Part shown: piece after piece, positions 6,638 through 15,199 of the stretch
Position numbering within the stretch: position 1 is the stretch's first letter
Layout: each line of letters begins with the position of its first letter
Assembly (NCBI GenBank): GCA_947478465.1
Contig: CANJWH010000023.1
Span: forward strand, 1-44,437
Source of the DNA: Bacteroidota bacterium
GTDB taxonomy: Bacteria; Bacteroidota; Bacteroidia; SXHM01
Reading direction: 5' to 3'
Length of the DNA stretch: 44,437 bases
Notes under the pieces: generated by a model
Databases searched by the model: none
The model's input: the letters and a program-made list of their open reading frames with translations, nothing else
What the model was told of the DNA's origin: nothing
Program-made: the position numbers and the translations under genes

Positions 6638-9091
6638 TTAGTTTCTCAAAGGTTTGCCTGAAGTAAGTATGCTCTGCATACGTTCCAATGTTTTCTTTTC
6701 ACCGCATAGTGAAAGGAATACCTGACGCTCCAGATCTAACAAATATTGTTCGCTCACTTCAGTTGGTTCGCTCAAATCACCTCCGCATAGAGCATAAGCA
6801 AATTTGCTTGAAATCAACCTGTCGTGTTCTGAGATATATCCGCCTGAAACCATGCTGTATGCTCCGGCTTCAAACATTCCCAATCCCTGACGGCCCAATA
6901 CTTTTATGTCTTTGCGTTTTGCAGGCATGGAGTAGCCTTTGTCAAACAACTCAATTACGGAGCGTTTTGCATCAGCTATTCTGCGGTCGGGGTTCATGGA
7001 TATTTCATCTATTCCTTTGCGGTAAATTCCCATTTCAAAAGCTTCAGCAGCTGATGTTGCCACTTTTGCCATTCCGATAGTGAGGTATCTTTCTTTCAAT
7101 TGATTTAAAAGAAATCCTTCCTTAACATATTCATCTGAAGCACGAAGAGCAAACTCTTTAGTTCCGCCACCTGCAGGTATTAGTCCAACACCAAACTCAA
7201 CTAAACCTGTATAGGTTTCTGCTGCAGCCTGAACTTTATCTGAATGTAATGCGATTTCACAACCACCTCCTAACGCTAATCCGTGAGGTGCAACCACCAC
7301 AGGAATTGAAGAATAACGCACGCGCATCATGGTATTCTGGAAGGCTCGAACAGCCATATCCAATTCATCCCACTCCTGCTCAATGGCCAGCATAAATATC
7401 ATTCCAAGGTTAGCACCGGCAGAGAAATTTTCTCCGTTGTTTGCTACCACCAGACCTTTGTAGCCTTTCTCGGAAAGGTCAATTGCTTTATTAATTCCCT
7501 CAATTACTTCGCCACCGATTGAATTCATTTTGGTGTGGAATTCCAAATTCAAAACGCCATCTCCAATATCAAAAATGGTAGTTCCTGAATTGCCCCATAC
7601 TTTAGAAGTGCTGCGAATGTTTTCAAGAATTATGAAGTTTTCTGCACCCGGAATTGCTTTGTATGATTTAGAAGGAATATCCCAATATTTTTTTACTCCG
7701 TTTTCTAATTTATAGAATGAAGTTGCACCAGCAGCCAGCATATCGTAAACCCATGCTGCAGGTTTTTGTCCTGCTGCTTCCATTGCTTTTGTTGTTTCAG
7801 CAACACCAACGGCATCCCATGATTCGAAAGGGCCTAACGACCAACCGAAACCGGCACGCAATGCATCATCAATCTTATAAAGCTCATCTGAAATTTCGGG
7901 AACACGATTAGAAACGTATTGGAAATTGGTATAAAAAGCTTTGCGGTAAAAATCACCGGCTTTATCTTTTCCGGCAATCAACACACGATAACGTTTACGT
8001 AAATCATCAATTGGTTTTGCTGCTTCCAGTGTTGCGAACTTCACTTTTGGTGATGGTTTGTATTCCATCGTTTTCAGGTCAAGTTCAAGGATTTCTTTTT
8101 TGCCATCAGCGCTTTTTACTTGCTTGAAAAAACCTTGTCCACTTTTTGAACCAAGCCAGTTATTTTCAACCATTTTAGAAATATAGCCTGGCAGTGTGAA
8201 GGAAGCACGGGCTTCGTCATCTGGGCAATTATCTTTTAAACCGTTGGCAACGTGAATCAAGGTATCCAGGCCCACAACATCGCAGGTACGGAAGGTTGCT
8301 GACTTAGCACGGCCTAAGGTTGTGCCAGTCATTTTATCCACTTCAGATGGGGTTAAGCCCATTTCTTCAACCAAGTGGAAGAGAGACATAATAGAAGCTA
8401 CACCAATGCGGTTGGCAATAAAGGCTGGAGTATCTTTACAAAGAACGGTGGTTTTCCCAAGGAATTTATCTCCATATTCCATAAGGAAATCAACAACTGT
8501 TTTGTCAGTTTTAGGAGTTGGGATAATTTCCAGTAAACGCAGGTAACGCGGAGGGTTGAAGAAGTGTGTTCCACAGAAATGTTTTTGAAAATCTTCACTT
8601 CTGCCTTCAGTCATTAAATGAATAGGAATACCGGAAGTGTTGGAAGTAATCAATGAACCCAGCTTACGGAATTTCTCCACTTTTTCGAACACCAGTTTTT
8701 TGATATCAAGCCGTTCCACTACTACTTCAATTACCCAATCGCTATCGGCAATGTCTTTCATATTATCATCAAAGTTACCGGTGGTAATAAGTTTTGCTGA
8801 CGACTTTTTATAGATAGGTGAAGGGTTTGATTTCAGTGCAAAAGCAAGTGCATCGTTTACAATGCGATTACGCACTCCTTTATTTTCAACAGTTAAGCCT
8901 TTTGCTTTTTCAGCATCATTGGGTTCGCGGGGAACAATGTCTAATAATAACACCGGCAGGCCGATATTGGCGAAATGAAGTGCTATACGTGAGCCCATAA
9001 CGCCTGAACCAAGTACGGTTACTTTTTTAATGGTGCGAGGGGCGGTGGATACTGCTTTGGAGGTTGTTTGTTGTTCTAGTGTTGCTTCCAT
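6638..9091 (-). CDS. fadN: FadN-like 3-hydroxyacyl-CoA dehydrogenase / enoyl-CoA hydratase
   Basis: Bifunctional beta-oxidation enzyme for hydration of enoyl-CoA and NAD-dependent oxidation of 3-hydroxyacyl-CoA. The 817-residue order is dehydrogenase first, crotonase second, the reverse of FadB/FadJ and the same as bacillary FadN. The NAD site is VTVLGSGVMGS (24-34); NTSGIP (151-156) and HFFNPPR (His176) are the dehydrogenase active-site motifs. In the crotonase part NFSAGANLG (from about 555) and GLALGGGCE (604-612) form the oxyanion region, and Glu612 and Glu632 occupy the places of the two catalytic glutamates, so the hydratase looks intact. The first about 20 residues are Thr/Ala-rich and non-conserved in appearance. 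It follows marR by 53 bases. Confidence 0.92.
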   Translation of the reverse strand: MEATLEQQTTSKAVSTAPRTIKKVTVLGSGVMGSRIALHFANIGLPVLLLDIVPREPNDAEKAKGLTVENKGVRNRIVNDALAFALKSNPSPIYKKSSAKLITTGNFDDNMKDIADSDWVIEVVVERLDIKKLVFEKVEKFRKLGSLITSNTSGIPIHLMTEGRSEDFQKHFCGTHFFNPPRYLRLLEIIPTPKTDKTVVDFLMEYGDKFLGKTTVLCKDTPAFIANRIGVASIMSLFHLVEEMGLTPSEVDKMTGTTLGRAKSATFRTCDVVGLDTLIHVANGLKDNCPDDEARASFTLPGYISKMVENNWLGSKSGQGFFKQVKSADGKKEILELDLKTMEYKPSPKVKFATLEAAKPIDDLRKRYRVLIAGKDKAGDFYRKAFYTNFQYVSNRVPEISDELYKIDDALRAGFGWSLGPFESWDAVGVAETTKAMEAAGQKPAAWVYDMLAAGATSFYKLENGVKKYWDIPSKSYKAIPGAENFIILENIRSTSKVWGNSGTTIFDIGDGVLNLEFHTKMNSIGGEVIEGINKAIDLSEKGYKGLVVANNGENFSAGANLGMIFMLAIEQEWDELDMAVRAFQNTMMRVRYSSIPVVVAPHGLALGGGCEIALHSDKVQAAAETYTGLVEFGVGLIPAGGGTKEFALRASDEYVKEGFLLNQLKERYLTIGMAKVATSAAEAFEMGIYRKGIDEISMNPDRRIADAKRSVIELFDKGYSMPAKRKDIKVLGRQGLGMFEAGAYSMVSGGYISEHDRLISSKFAYALCGGDLSEPTEVSEQYLLDLERQVFLSLCGEKKTLERMQSILTSGKPLRN

Positions 9092-9103
9092 TTTTGTTTA
9101 AAA

Positions 9104-9133
9104 TTTACCGCAAAGGCGCTAAGGCGCAAAGCG
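9104..9133. repeat. Dispersed CGCAAAGGCGCTAAG-type repeat
   Basis: The short gap between marR and the fadN-like gene contains TTTACCGCAAAGGCGCTAAG followed by GCGCAAAGCG. It is related to the elements at 9692-9781 (TTTACCACAAAGGGCAC) and 33545-33573 (TTTACCACTAAGGGCACGAA). All share the frame TTTACC-C-AAGG, which suggests one family of intergenic repeats. Confidence 0.55.
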
Positions 9134-9144
9134 ATTGTTAATGT

Positions 9145-9618
9145 TTATACGGTTTCTAATAATTGTTTTTTGCGGGCAGTTTCAAAGGGTTTGTTATCTA
9201 CCACTTCATTTATTTGTTCAATGACTTCGAGAAATACTTTTAATTTTTCGGCAGGTATTGCTTCGCGCACTGCGTTATTGAATGTTTTTACGGCCAACTT
9301 GGCAAGTTCTCGCTTTGCTTTACCTTCTTTAGTAAGAAAGATGATTACTGAACGTTTGTCTTTATCGTGTGCCTGTTTATAAATTAGCCCGTTTTCTTCC
9401 ATGGTTTTTAACATACGGGTTAAACTGCGGGTTTCCATGCCCAAAAGAGGGGCTATTTTAGTGGCAGGGGTTCCGTTTTCGAGGTCTATATTCAATAAAA
9501 CAAAACCTAAAGAGGCTGAAAGTTCGTACTCGCTTCCGCCATTGTTATACATGCGGGAGATGGCGTGCCACGCGGTTTTGATGTTAAAACAAACAGATTG
9601 GTGTGCTGGTAATTTCAT
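9145..9618 (-). CDS. MarR family transcriptional regulator of the fad operon
   Basis: The 157-residue product, started at the ATG of MKLPAHQSVCFNIK (9618), has the MarR winged-helix core: a helical N-terminus, the recognition segment TPATKIAPLLGMETRSLTRM (about residues 54-73) and the wing with HDKDKRSVIIFLTKEGK. A longer frame to 9687 exists but would read through the promoter and the palindrome. It is the first gene of the minus-strand fad cluster, 53 bases ahead of the fadN-like gene. Inference: it represses the cluster and itself, and an acyl-CoA releases it, by analogy with other regulators adjacent to beta-oxidation genes. The ligand is not determined by the sequence. Confidence 0.88.
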   Translation of the reverse strand: MKLPAHQSVCFNIKTAWHAISRMYNNGGSEYELSASLGFVLLNIDLENGTPATKIAPLLGMETRSLTRMLKTMEENGLIYKQAHDKDKRSVIIFLTKEGKAKRELAKLAVKTFNNAVREAIPAEKLKVFLEVIEQINEVVDNKPFETARKKQLLETV

Positions 9619-9629
9619 GATTGCAGGAA

Positions 9630-9666
9630 CAAAAGTATAAAAATATAGTATGCACGCATAACATAT
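9630..9666 (-). promoter_or_regulatory. marR promoter -7 element with adjoining operator-like palindrome
   Basis: On the minus strand TACTTTTG (9637-9630) fits the TAnnTTTG -7 consensus and lies 11 bases before the marR ATG. Directly upstream, 9643-9666 is a symmetrical sequence: ATAT, AG, TATGC, AC, GCATA, AC, ATAT, with TATGC/GCATA (9649-9653 and 9656-9660) as inner half-sites and ATAT (9643-9646, 9663-9666) as outer ones. Its place between -7 and -33 is where a MarR dimer would block RNA polymerase. No clear TTTG -33 element is present. Confidence 0.55.
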
Positions 9667-9691
9667 TTGCGAAAAAGTTTTTAACAAGGGA

Positions 9692-9781
9692 TTTTTACCA
9701 CAAAGGGCACTAGACCAGAAGGCAATAACACAAGAGAGATGAGTGAAAAACTTAGTGAACTTGTGCCCTTAGTGGTAAAAA
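9692..9781. repeat. 90-bp element with 19-bp terminal inverted repeats
   Basis: TTTTTACCACAAAGGGCAC at 9692-9710 and GTGCCCTTAGTGGTAAAAA at 9763-9781 are inverted copies with one mismatch. The 52 bases between them show no ORF. It lies just after the DUF4382 gene stop and upstream of the marR promoter, so the hairpin may also stop DUF4382 transcription. No target-site duplication is evident. It looks like a small non-autonomous (MITE- or REP-like) element. Confidence 0.7.
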
Positions 9782-9784
9782 AAA

Positions 9785-10312
9785 TTACTCCACAGTAATC
9801 AGCGGGTTCAGCACATAGCTTCCACCGTTTTGCTGCACAGAACCGGCAACATCAATATTAAGAACTATTTCGGCTTGCTGGCCTGCATAAATTCCTTTGT
9901 CGTCCAAAGGAAAAGTAAGCCCTGAGTTGGGGGCATTGGAAACAACAAGGTCGTATTTTACACCGTTAATTTTGATGTAATTTTCATCACCTGCTACAAT
10001 GCGCATTTCTGTAAGATCGCCTATCGGCATGCGTTTTTTATTGGCAATTTCGGCATCAGCGCTGTCGCTTAAAGAAGCAAGGTCAAACTGCTGAGCGTGT
10101 GCGTCTAAAAAATATTTCCCAAACTCATTATTTGTATTTGCGTTGGCAAACTTCACTTCTACTCTGCGCACATCAATAACTATTTCGTCATAGGCAACCG
10201 ATGAACCAGAATCGTGAATGGTTACAGTAACAGATCCTATCTCGTCTTTTTTACACGAAGAAATAAGCAAGGCTGTTAAAACAAATACTAAGAATGTTAG
10301 TCTGTTAATCAT
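9785..10312 (-). CDS. DUF4382 domain lipoprotein
   Basis: The 175-residue product starts with a lipoprotein signal, MINRLTFLVFVLTALLISSC (lipobox Cys20), followed by KKDE, which is usual for Bacteroidota lipoproteins. The mature part starts GSVTVTIHDSG, contains VVIDVRRVEV-like strand EIVIDVRRVEVKF and a late KYDLVVSNAPNSGLTFPL, features of the DUF4382 beta-sandwich family. It is probably anchored to the outer or inner membrane; function is unknown. It is transcribed leftward, divergent from the small Cys-rich gene, and is followed by the 90-bp inverted-repeat element. Confidence 0.78.
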   Translation of the reverse strand: MINRLTFLVFVLTALLISSCKKDEIGSVTVTIHDSGSSVAYDEIVIDVRRVEVKFANANTNNEFGKYFLDAHAQQFDLASLSDSADAEIANKKRMPIGDLTEMRIVAGDENYIKINGVKYDLVVSNAPNSGLTFPLDDKGIYAGQQAEIVLNIDVAGSVQQNGGSYVLNPLITVE

Positions 10313-10358
10313 AATAAAAGAAGTTTTTCAGGCTCACATCTTACGACAAACAGATTTT

Positions 10359-10390
10359 TTTGTTTCTTAATTCTATTACAAATACTTTTG
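10359..10390 (+). promoter_or_regulatory. Consensus Bacteroidota promoter (TTTG-N20-TACTTTTG)
   Basis: TTTG at 10359-10362 and TACTTTTG at 10383-10390 are separated by exactly 20 bases, matching the primary sigma-factor consensus of this phylum (TTTG, about 19-20, TAnnTTTG). The same spacing is seen at the icmF promoter. The -7 element ends 16 bases before the ATG of the 47-residue ORF at 10407, and the M42 peptidase gene follows. Confidence 0.75.
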
Positions 10391-10406
10391 ACCTTCGGTT
10401 TAGGCA

Positions 10407-10550
10407 ATGAAAACTTCATTTTCAAATAACACCAACACAACATTTACATCCCCTTTTTCGGGGTGCGAAGTTTTGTGCAAAAAGAAAAAAGGAAAGTGCT
10501 GCAAGAAATACAAAAAGGATAAAATGTGTAAGGATTGTCCAAAAGCCTGA
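10407..10550 (+). CDS. 47-residue Cys/Lys-rich small protein
   Basis: ATG at 10407 to TGA at 10548-10550 encodes 47 residues. The N-terminal half (1-19) is Ser/Thr/Asn-rich and has no signal peptide; the second half carries six cysteines at 20, 24, 31, 32, 41 and 44 (CxxxC, CC, CxxC) set among about 15 lysines, for example CKKKKGKCCKKYKK. This could bind a metal ion or nucleic acid, or be disulfide-rich if exported, but neither is shown. It has a consensus promoter with a short leader and is followed, 78 bases later, by the M42 peptidase gene on the same strand. I do not recognise a named family. Confidence 0.65.
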   Translation: MKTSFSNNTNTTFTSPFSGCEVLCKKKKGKCCKKYKKDKMCKDCPKA

Positions 10551-10628
10551 AAAAGAAAAATGTTAATTGTTAATGGTTATTAGTAAAACCAAAAACGATT
10601 AACTAATAACTAATAACAAATAACGAAT

Positions 10629-11696
10629 ATGAGAGAACAAAGCTGGAAATTTCTTGAAAAATATCTGAACAATGCATCGCCAACAGGATTTGAATCTTCC
10701 GGGCAGGCAATCTGGCTGGACTACATCAAACCGTATATTGACAGCTATTTTACTGACACTTATGGAACGGTTGTAGGCGTTATCAATCCTGATGCAAAAT
10801 ACAAAGTGGTGATTGAAGCTCATGCCGATGAGATCTCATGGTTTGTACATTATATTACTAAAGACGGATACATCTATTTAAGACGTAACGGTGGTTCTGA
10901 CCATCAGATTGCTCCTTCAAAAAGAGTGAACATTCATACTGCAAAAGGAATTGTAAAAGGCATTTTCGGATGGCCTGCTATTCACGTGCGCGATGCAGGA
11001 AAAGAAGAAGCACCCAGTATGAAAAACATTTTCCTTGACCTGGGTTGCAAGTCAAGCGAAGAGGTGGAGAAAATGGGAGTTCATGTTGGTTGCGTTGCAA
11101 CATTTGAAGACGAACTAATGGTTCTCAATAACCGTTATTATGTTGGCCGTGCATTAGACAACCGCATTGGCGGATTTATGATTGCTGAAGTTGCTCGACT
11201 GTTGAAAGAGAAAAAGAATAAACTGAAATACGGATTATACATTGTTAATTCTGTTCAGGAAGAAGTTGGATTGCGCGGAGCAGAAATGATTTCACGTAAA
11301 ATAAAACCCGATCTGGCTATTGTTACTGACGTTTGTCATGATACCCAATCACCTATGTACGACAAGAAAAACAGCGGTGATTTATCAGCAGGGAAAGGAC
11401 CTGTGCTTACCTACGGACCTGCAGTTCATAATAATGTTTTGAATGCTATTATTAAGCTTGCTGAGAAGAAGAAAATACCATTCCAGCGTGCGGCCGTTTC
11501 AAGAGCAACAGGAACTGATACAGATGCTTTTGCTTACTCGAGCGAAGGGGTTGCTTCTGCGCTTATTTCACTTCCGCTTAAATACATGCACACAACCGTT
11601 GAGTCGGTTCACAAAGATGATGTGGACAATGTGATAAAACTTATGTATGAGTATTTAATTGATTTGAAAGCAGGGCAGGATTTTAAATATCTGTAA
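10629..11696 (+). CDS. M42 family aminopeptidase (FrvX/TET-like)
   Basis: Cytoplasmic dinuclear-metal aminopeptidase acting on peptides; family members form large tetrahedral or dodecameric assemblies. The 355-residue product keeps the expected residues: His65 and Asp67 in EAHADEI, bridging Asp177 in RALDNRIGG, Glu211-Glu212 in SVQEEVGLRG (catalytic base and ligand), Asp234 in VTDVCHD, and His321 in KYMHTTVESV. Family members are also labelled endoglucanase M in older annotation, but the residues support peptidase. The start is the ATG of MREQSWKFLEKYLN. The 78 bases before it hold a short 9-bp dyad (10576-10584 with 10602-10610) but no clear promoter, so it probably shares the upstream promoter. 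Confidence 0.9.
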   Translation: MREQSWKFLEKYLNNASPTGFESSGQAIWLDYIKPYIDSYFTDTYGTVVGVINPDAKYKVVIEAHADEISWFVHYITKDGYIYLRRNGGSDHQIAPSKRVNIHTAKGIVKGIFGWPAIHVRDAGKEEAPSMKNIFLDLGCKSSEEVEKMGVHVGCVATFEDELMVLNNRYYVGRALDNRIGGFMIAEVARLLKEKKNKLKYGLYIVNSVQEEVGLRGAEMISRKIKPDLAIVTDVCHDTQSPMYDKKNSGDLSAGKGPVLTYGPAVHNNVLNAIIKLAEKKKIPFQRAAVSRATGTDTDAFAYSSEGVASALISLPLKYMHTTVESVHKDDVDNVIKLMYEYLIDLKAGQDFKYL

Positions 11697-11701
11697 GCGT
11701 G

Positions 11702-11736
11702 AGTTAGACAAATTTTAAAAATTTGTCTAACTTTTT
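11702..11736 (+). terminator. Intrinsic terminator after the M42 peptidase gene
   Basis: A perfect 14-bp inverted repeat, 11702-11715 with 11719-11732, around a 3-base loop, followed by a T-run ending at 11736. The T-run is on the plus strand side, so it serves the M42 gene; it touches the stop codon of the convergent icmF gene at 11735-11737. Confidence 0.85.
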
Positions 11737-14700
11737 ACATATTCCTCCTATACTGCCCACCCACCTCAAATAATGCTTCTGTAATTTGTCCGAGTGAGCA
11801 ATACTTGGCGGCTTCCATTAGTTTTTCAAATATATTTTCGTTGCGGATTGAGGCAAGTTGCAATTCTCGCAACAACTCCTGCGTTTGTGATGCGTTGCCT
11901 TTGTGCAGTTCGGTTAGCATGGATATTTGGTATTGCTTCTCTTCTTCGGTGGCACGTATAACTTCTTTCGGCAGTATGGTTGGAGACCCTTTAGAGGATA
12001 AATAAGTGTTCACTCCTATGATCGGGAATTCGCCAGTGTGTTTCAGTGTTTCGTAATACAAGCTTTCTTCCTGTATTTTACCGCGCTGATACATGGTTTC
12101 CATGGCACCCAACACACCTCCACGTTCGGTTATTTTATCAAATTCGGAGAGGACTGCCTCTTCTACTAAATCTGTCAATTCTTCTATGATGAATGAACCC
12201 TGAATTGGGTTTTCATTCTTAGACAATCCTAACTCCTTATTAATAATCAACTGAATTGCCATTGCGCGTCTAACACTTTCTTCAGTAGGAGTTGTAATTG
12301 CTTCATCGTATGCGTTTGTATGCAACGAATTGCAGTTATCGTATATCGCGTAGAGGGCTTGTAAAGTTGTACGAATGTCGTTGAAATCAATTTCCTGCGC
12401 GTGGAGGCTTCTGCCTGATGTCTGAATATGATACTTCAGCATCTGCGAACGCTCATTGCCTTTGTATTTCAGCTTCATTGCCTTTGCCCAAATCTTGCGG
12501 GCTACGCGACCTATAACAGCGTACTCTGGATCAATCCCATTGGAGAAAAAGAATGAAAGATTGGGCGCAAAGTCGTCAATCTTCATTCCTCTTGAGAGGT
12601 AATACTCTACGTAAGTAAAGCCATTGGCTAAGGTAAACGCCAACTGCGTAATAGGGTTGGCGCCTGCCTCTGCAATGTGGTAACCACTGATGGAAACCGA
12701 GTAGAAGTTGCGTACGTTATTGTCAATAAAATACTGCTGAACATCACCCATGACACGCAATGAGAATTCAGTGGAAAAAATGCAGGTGTTTTGCGCCTGG
12801 TCTTCTTTCAGAATGTCGGCCTGAACGGTGCCACGCACTTGTTTGAGAGTTTCTATCTTAATCTTTTCATAGACCTCTTTTGGCAAGACCTGATCACCCG
12901 TGATGCCAAGCAGCATCAAACCTAAACCGTTGTTTCCATCAGGTAAGGCTTCGCCTGCCGAAGTGGAGTTGTAGCGCGGGCGTTGTACTCCTTTCTTTTT
13001 GTAAATCTCCTGTATCTTTTGCTCTACTTCCTTTTCCAGGCCATTAGCTTTGATATAGAGTTCACATTGTTGGTCAATTGCGGCATTCATGAAGAAGGCC
13101 GTTAAGGTTGGTGCAGGACCATTGATGGTCATGCTGACCGATGTTGTAGGGCTGGCAAGATTAAAACCGCTGTACAGTTTCTTTGCATCATCCAGACAAC
13201 AAATAGAAACACCACTGTTGCCAACCTTTCCATAAATATCGGGGCGCAGATCGGGGTCACGACCGTAGAGTGTTACACTATCGAAAGCCGTAGACAAGCG
13301 CTTTGCCGGCAGGCCTGTGGAAACGTAGTGGAAACGCTTGTTGGTACGCTCGGGGCCTCCCTCACCGGCAAACATACGGGCGGGATCCTCCTCCGTTCGT
13401 TTGAAGGGGTAAACCCCACCTGCATAGGGAAACTCACCCGGTACATTCTCCTGCAAAACCCAACGCAAAATATCGCCCCAGGCTGTGTAGCGCGGAGTTG
13501 ATACCTTGGGAATCTGCGTATGCGATAAGGACTCGGTATGGGTTTTTATCTTAATCTCTTTGTCGCGTACCTTAAATGTATAGAACTCGTCTTTGTAACG
13601 TTGCGTTTTTGCCTTCCATCCTTCCAGTATCTTCTTATTGGTGTTATCCAGTTTGGACTCCACTTCCTCATAAATCTCCTGCAGCTTCTTAACTAACCTA
13701 TCCTTATCATCTACCCTGCTCTCGTTGATTGCCGCTATGGATTGTGAAAGACCATGTAACTTATTCGCTATTACGGCCTGCTCATTTGTCCATGTATCGT
13801 AGCTGCGGTTGTTCTCTGCTATCTCACTTAAATAACGAACACGTGCGGGAGGTATGATGTATATCTTCTCGCTCATCTCATCGGTGTGGCCGATGTGCGT
13901 GGTAAAGGTGGATGAAGTTTTTTCAGATATTTTACTCATCACCGCCATGTAGAGCGAGTTCATTCCGGGGTCGTTGAACTGCGAGGCTATGGTACCGAAC
14001 ACCGGAGTTTTATCATCCGGCAAATCGAATAGCTGACGGTTGCGTTTATACTGTTTCTTCACATCGCGCAGGGCATCCTGTGCACCACGCTTGTCAAACT
14101 TATTGAGGGCAACCACATCGGCAAAGTCGAGCATGTCTATTTTCTCTAACTGAGTGGCGGCTCCGTATTCGGGTGTCATTACGTAGAGCGATACATCGCT
14201 GTGGTCAAGTATTTCTGTGTCACTCTGGCCTATTCCTGATGTTTCCAGGATTATCAGATCGTATCCGGCAGCCTTTACAACATTAACCGCTTCCTGCACA
14301 TACTTAGAAAGCGCAAGATTACTCTGACGCGTAGCTAAGGAGCGCATATAAACGCGGTCGTTAGCAATAGAGTTCATTCTTATTCTATCTCCTAACAATG
14401 CACCCCCGGTCTTGCGCTTTGACGGGTCAACTGAAACGATGGCAATGGTTTTATCTTTGAAGTCGATAAGGAACCTGCGCACCAGTTCATCTATGAGCGA
14501 AGACTTTCCTGCGCCTCCGGTGCCCGTGATTCCCAGCACCGGAATCTTCTTTTGCAGTGCAAGGGCACCCACATCTTTGAGGATGTTCTTTGCCTGCTCC
14601 GGAAAGTTTTCGGCAGCCGAGATGATGCGGGCGATGGCCTTTACATCGCGCTTTGCAAGGACCTTCACTTCGGTGGTAAGGTTTGCGCCCGATGGAAAAT

Positions 14701-15130
14701 CGCATTGGCTGAGCATGTCATTAATCATTCCTTGCAAACCCATGGAGCGGCCGTCATCGGGTGAATATATTCTGGTGATTCCATACTGTTGCAGCTCGGC
14801 AATTTCGGATGGAAGAATGGTTCCTCCACCACCCCCAAAGATTTTTATGTGTGCGCAGCCGGCCTGTTTCAGCAGGTCGAACATGTATTTGAAGAACTCG
14901 ATGTGCCCGCCCTGATAAGAGGTGATGGCAATGGCCTGCACATCTTCCTGTATGGCGCAATCAACTATTTCTTTCACGCTGCGGTCGTGCCCAAGGTGTA
15001 TCACCTCTGCCCCACTCGCCTGAATAATTCTGCGCATTATGTTGATGGCGGCATCATGCCCGTCAAACAGCGATGCAGCTGTAACAATGCGTATCTTATT
15101 GACCGGTTTGTATAGTTCTGTTTTCTCCAT
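11735..15130 (-). CDS. icmF: IcmF: fused isobutyryl-CoA mutase with its G-protein chaperone
   Basis: Adenosylcobalamin enzyme interconverting isobutyryl-CoA and n-butyryl-CoA. The 1131-residue chain reads: B12-binding domain (about 12-145, His25 in DGHDAA), MeaB-like GTPase (about 195-410; P-loop GTGGAGKS 203-210, NKFD 343-346), a helical linker, then the mutase TIM barrel (about 545-1131) ending GGQYRRNM as in characterised IcmFs. Residues that separate isobutyryl- from methylmalonyl-CoA mutases are Phe587 in RMFAGEG (Tyr in MCM) and Gln780 in EDQAQNT (Arg in MCM), both of the isobutyryl type by my alignment by eye. It is transcribed alone from a consensus promoter, convergent with the M42 gene. 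It may link valine degradation to the fad genes nearby. Confidence 0.94.
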   Translation of the reverse strand: MEKTELYKPVNKIRIVTAASLFDGHDAAINIMRRIIQASGAEVIHLGHDRSVKEIVDCAIQEDVQAIAITSYQGGHIEFFKYMFDLLKQAGCAHIKIFGGGGGTILPSEIAELQQYGITRIYSPDDGRSMGLQGMINDMLSQCDFPSGANLTTEVKVLAKRDVKAIARIISAAENFPEQAKNILKDVGALALQKKIPVLGITGTGGAGKSSLIDELVRRFLIDFKDKTIAIVSVDPSKRKTGGALLGDRIRMNSIANDRVYMRSLATRQSNLALSKYVQEAVNVVKAAGYDLIILETSGIGQSDTEILDHSDVSLYVMTPEYGAATQLEKIDMLDFADVVALNKFDKRGAQDALRDVKKQYKRNRQLFDLPDDKTPVFGTIASQFNDPGMNSLYMAVMSKISEKTSSTFTTHIGHTDEMSEKIYIIPPARVRYLSEIAENNRSYDTWTNEQAVIANKLHGLSQSIAAINESRVDDKDRLVKKLQEIYEEVESKLDNTNKKILEGWKAKTQRYKDEFYTFKVRDKEIKIKTHTESLSHTQIPKVSTPRYTAWGDILRWVLQENVPGEFPYAGGVYPFKRTEEDPARMFAGEGGPERTNKRFHYVSTGLPAKRLSTAFDSVTLYGRDPDLRPDIYGKVGNSGVSICCLDDAKKLYSGFNLASPTTSVSMTINGPAPTLTAFFMNAAIDQQCELYIKANGLEKEVEQKIQEIYKKKGVQRPRYNSTSAGEALPDGNNGLGLMLLGITGDQVLPKEVYEKIKIETLKQVRGTVQADILKEDQAQNTCIFSTEFSLRVMGDVQQYFIDNNVRNFYSVSISGYHIAEAGANPITQLAFTLANGFTYVEYYLSRGMKIDDFAPNLSFFFSNGIDPEYAVIGRVARKIWAKAMKLKYKGNERSQMLKYHIQTSGRSLHAQEIDFNDIRTTLQALYAIYDNCNSLHTNAYDEAITTPTEESVRRAMAIQLIINKELGLSKNENPIQGSFIIEELTDLVEEAVLSEFDKITERGGVLGAMETMYQRGKIQEESLYYETLKHTGEFPIIGVNTYLSSKGSPTILPKEVIRATEEEKQYQISMLTELHKGNASQTQELLRELQLASIRNENIFEKLMEAAKYCSLGQITEALFEVGGQYRRNM

Positions 15131-15146
15131 TTTTGATTAGGTAGCG

Positions 15147-15178
15147 CAAAACTATTGTTTTTAAGGTCATAGGACAAA
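15147..15178 (-). promoter_or_regulatory. icmF: icmF promoter (TTTG-N20-TAGTTTTG)
   Basis: On the minus strand TTTG (15178-15175), 20 bases, then TAGTTTTG (15154-15147), an exact fit to the Bacteroidota promoter consensus. The -7 element lies 16 bases before the icmF ATG. The plus strand of the same gap carries only a weak TAAACTTG (15188-15195) ahead of the lipoprotein gene. Confidence 0.75.
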
Positions 15179-15199
15179 CGATTTTTGTAAACTTGTGCA

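Noticed and set aside
9619-9687. Longer MarR N-terminus from 9687
   Set aside because: It would translate the operator and -7 element; residues have no MarR character and the ATG at 9618 fits the family.
10551-10628. Hairpin 10576-10584/10602-10610 as a riboswitch or attenuator before the M42 gene
   Set aside because: Only 9 bp in a low-complexity TAATAAC-rich stretch without conserved structure or T-run.
14412-14915. Open frame on the plus strand (167 codons)
   Set aside because: Antisense shadow of the icmF B12/GTPase region, in which intact conserved motifs lie on the other strand.
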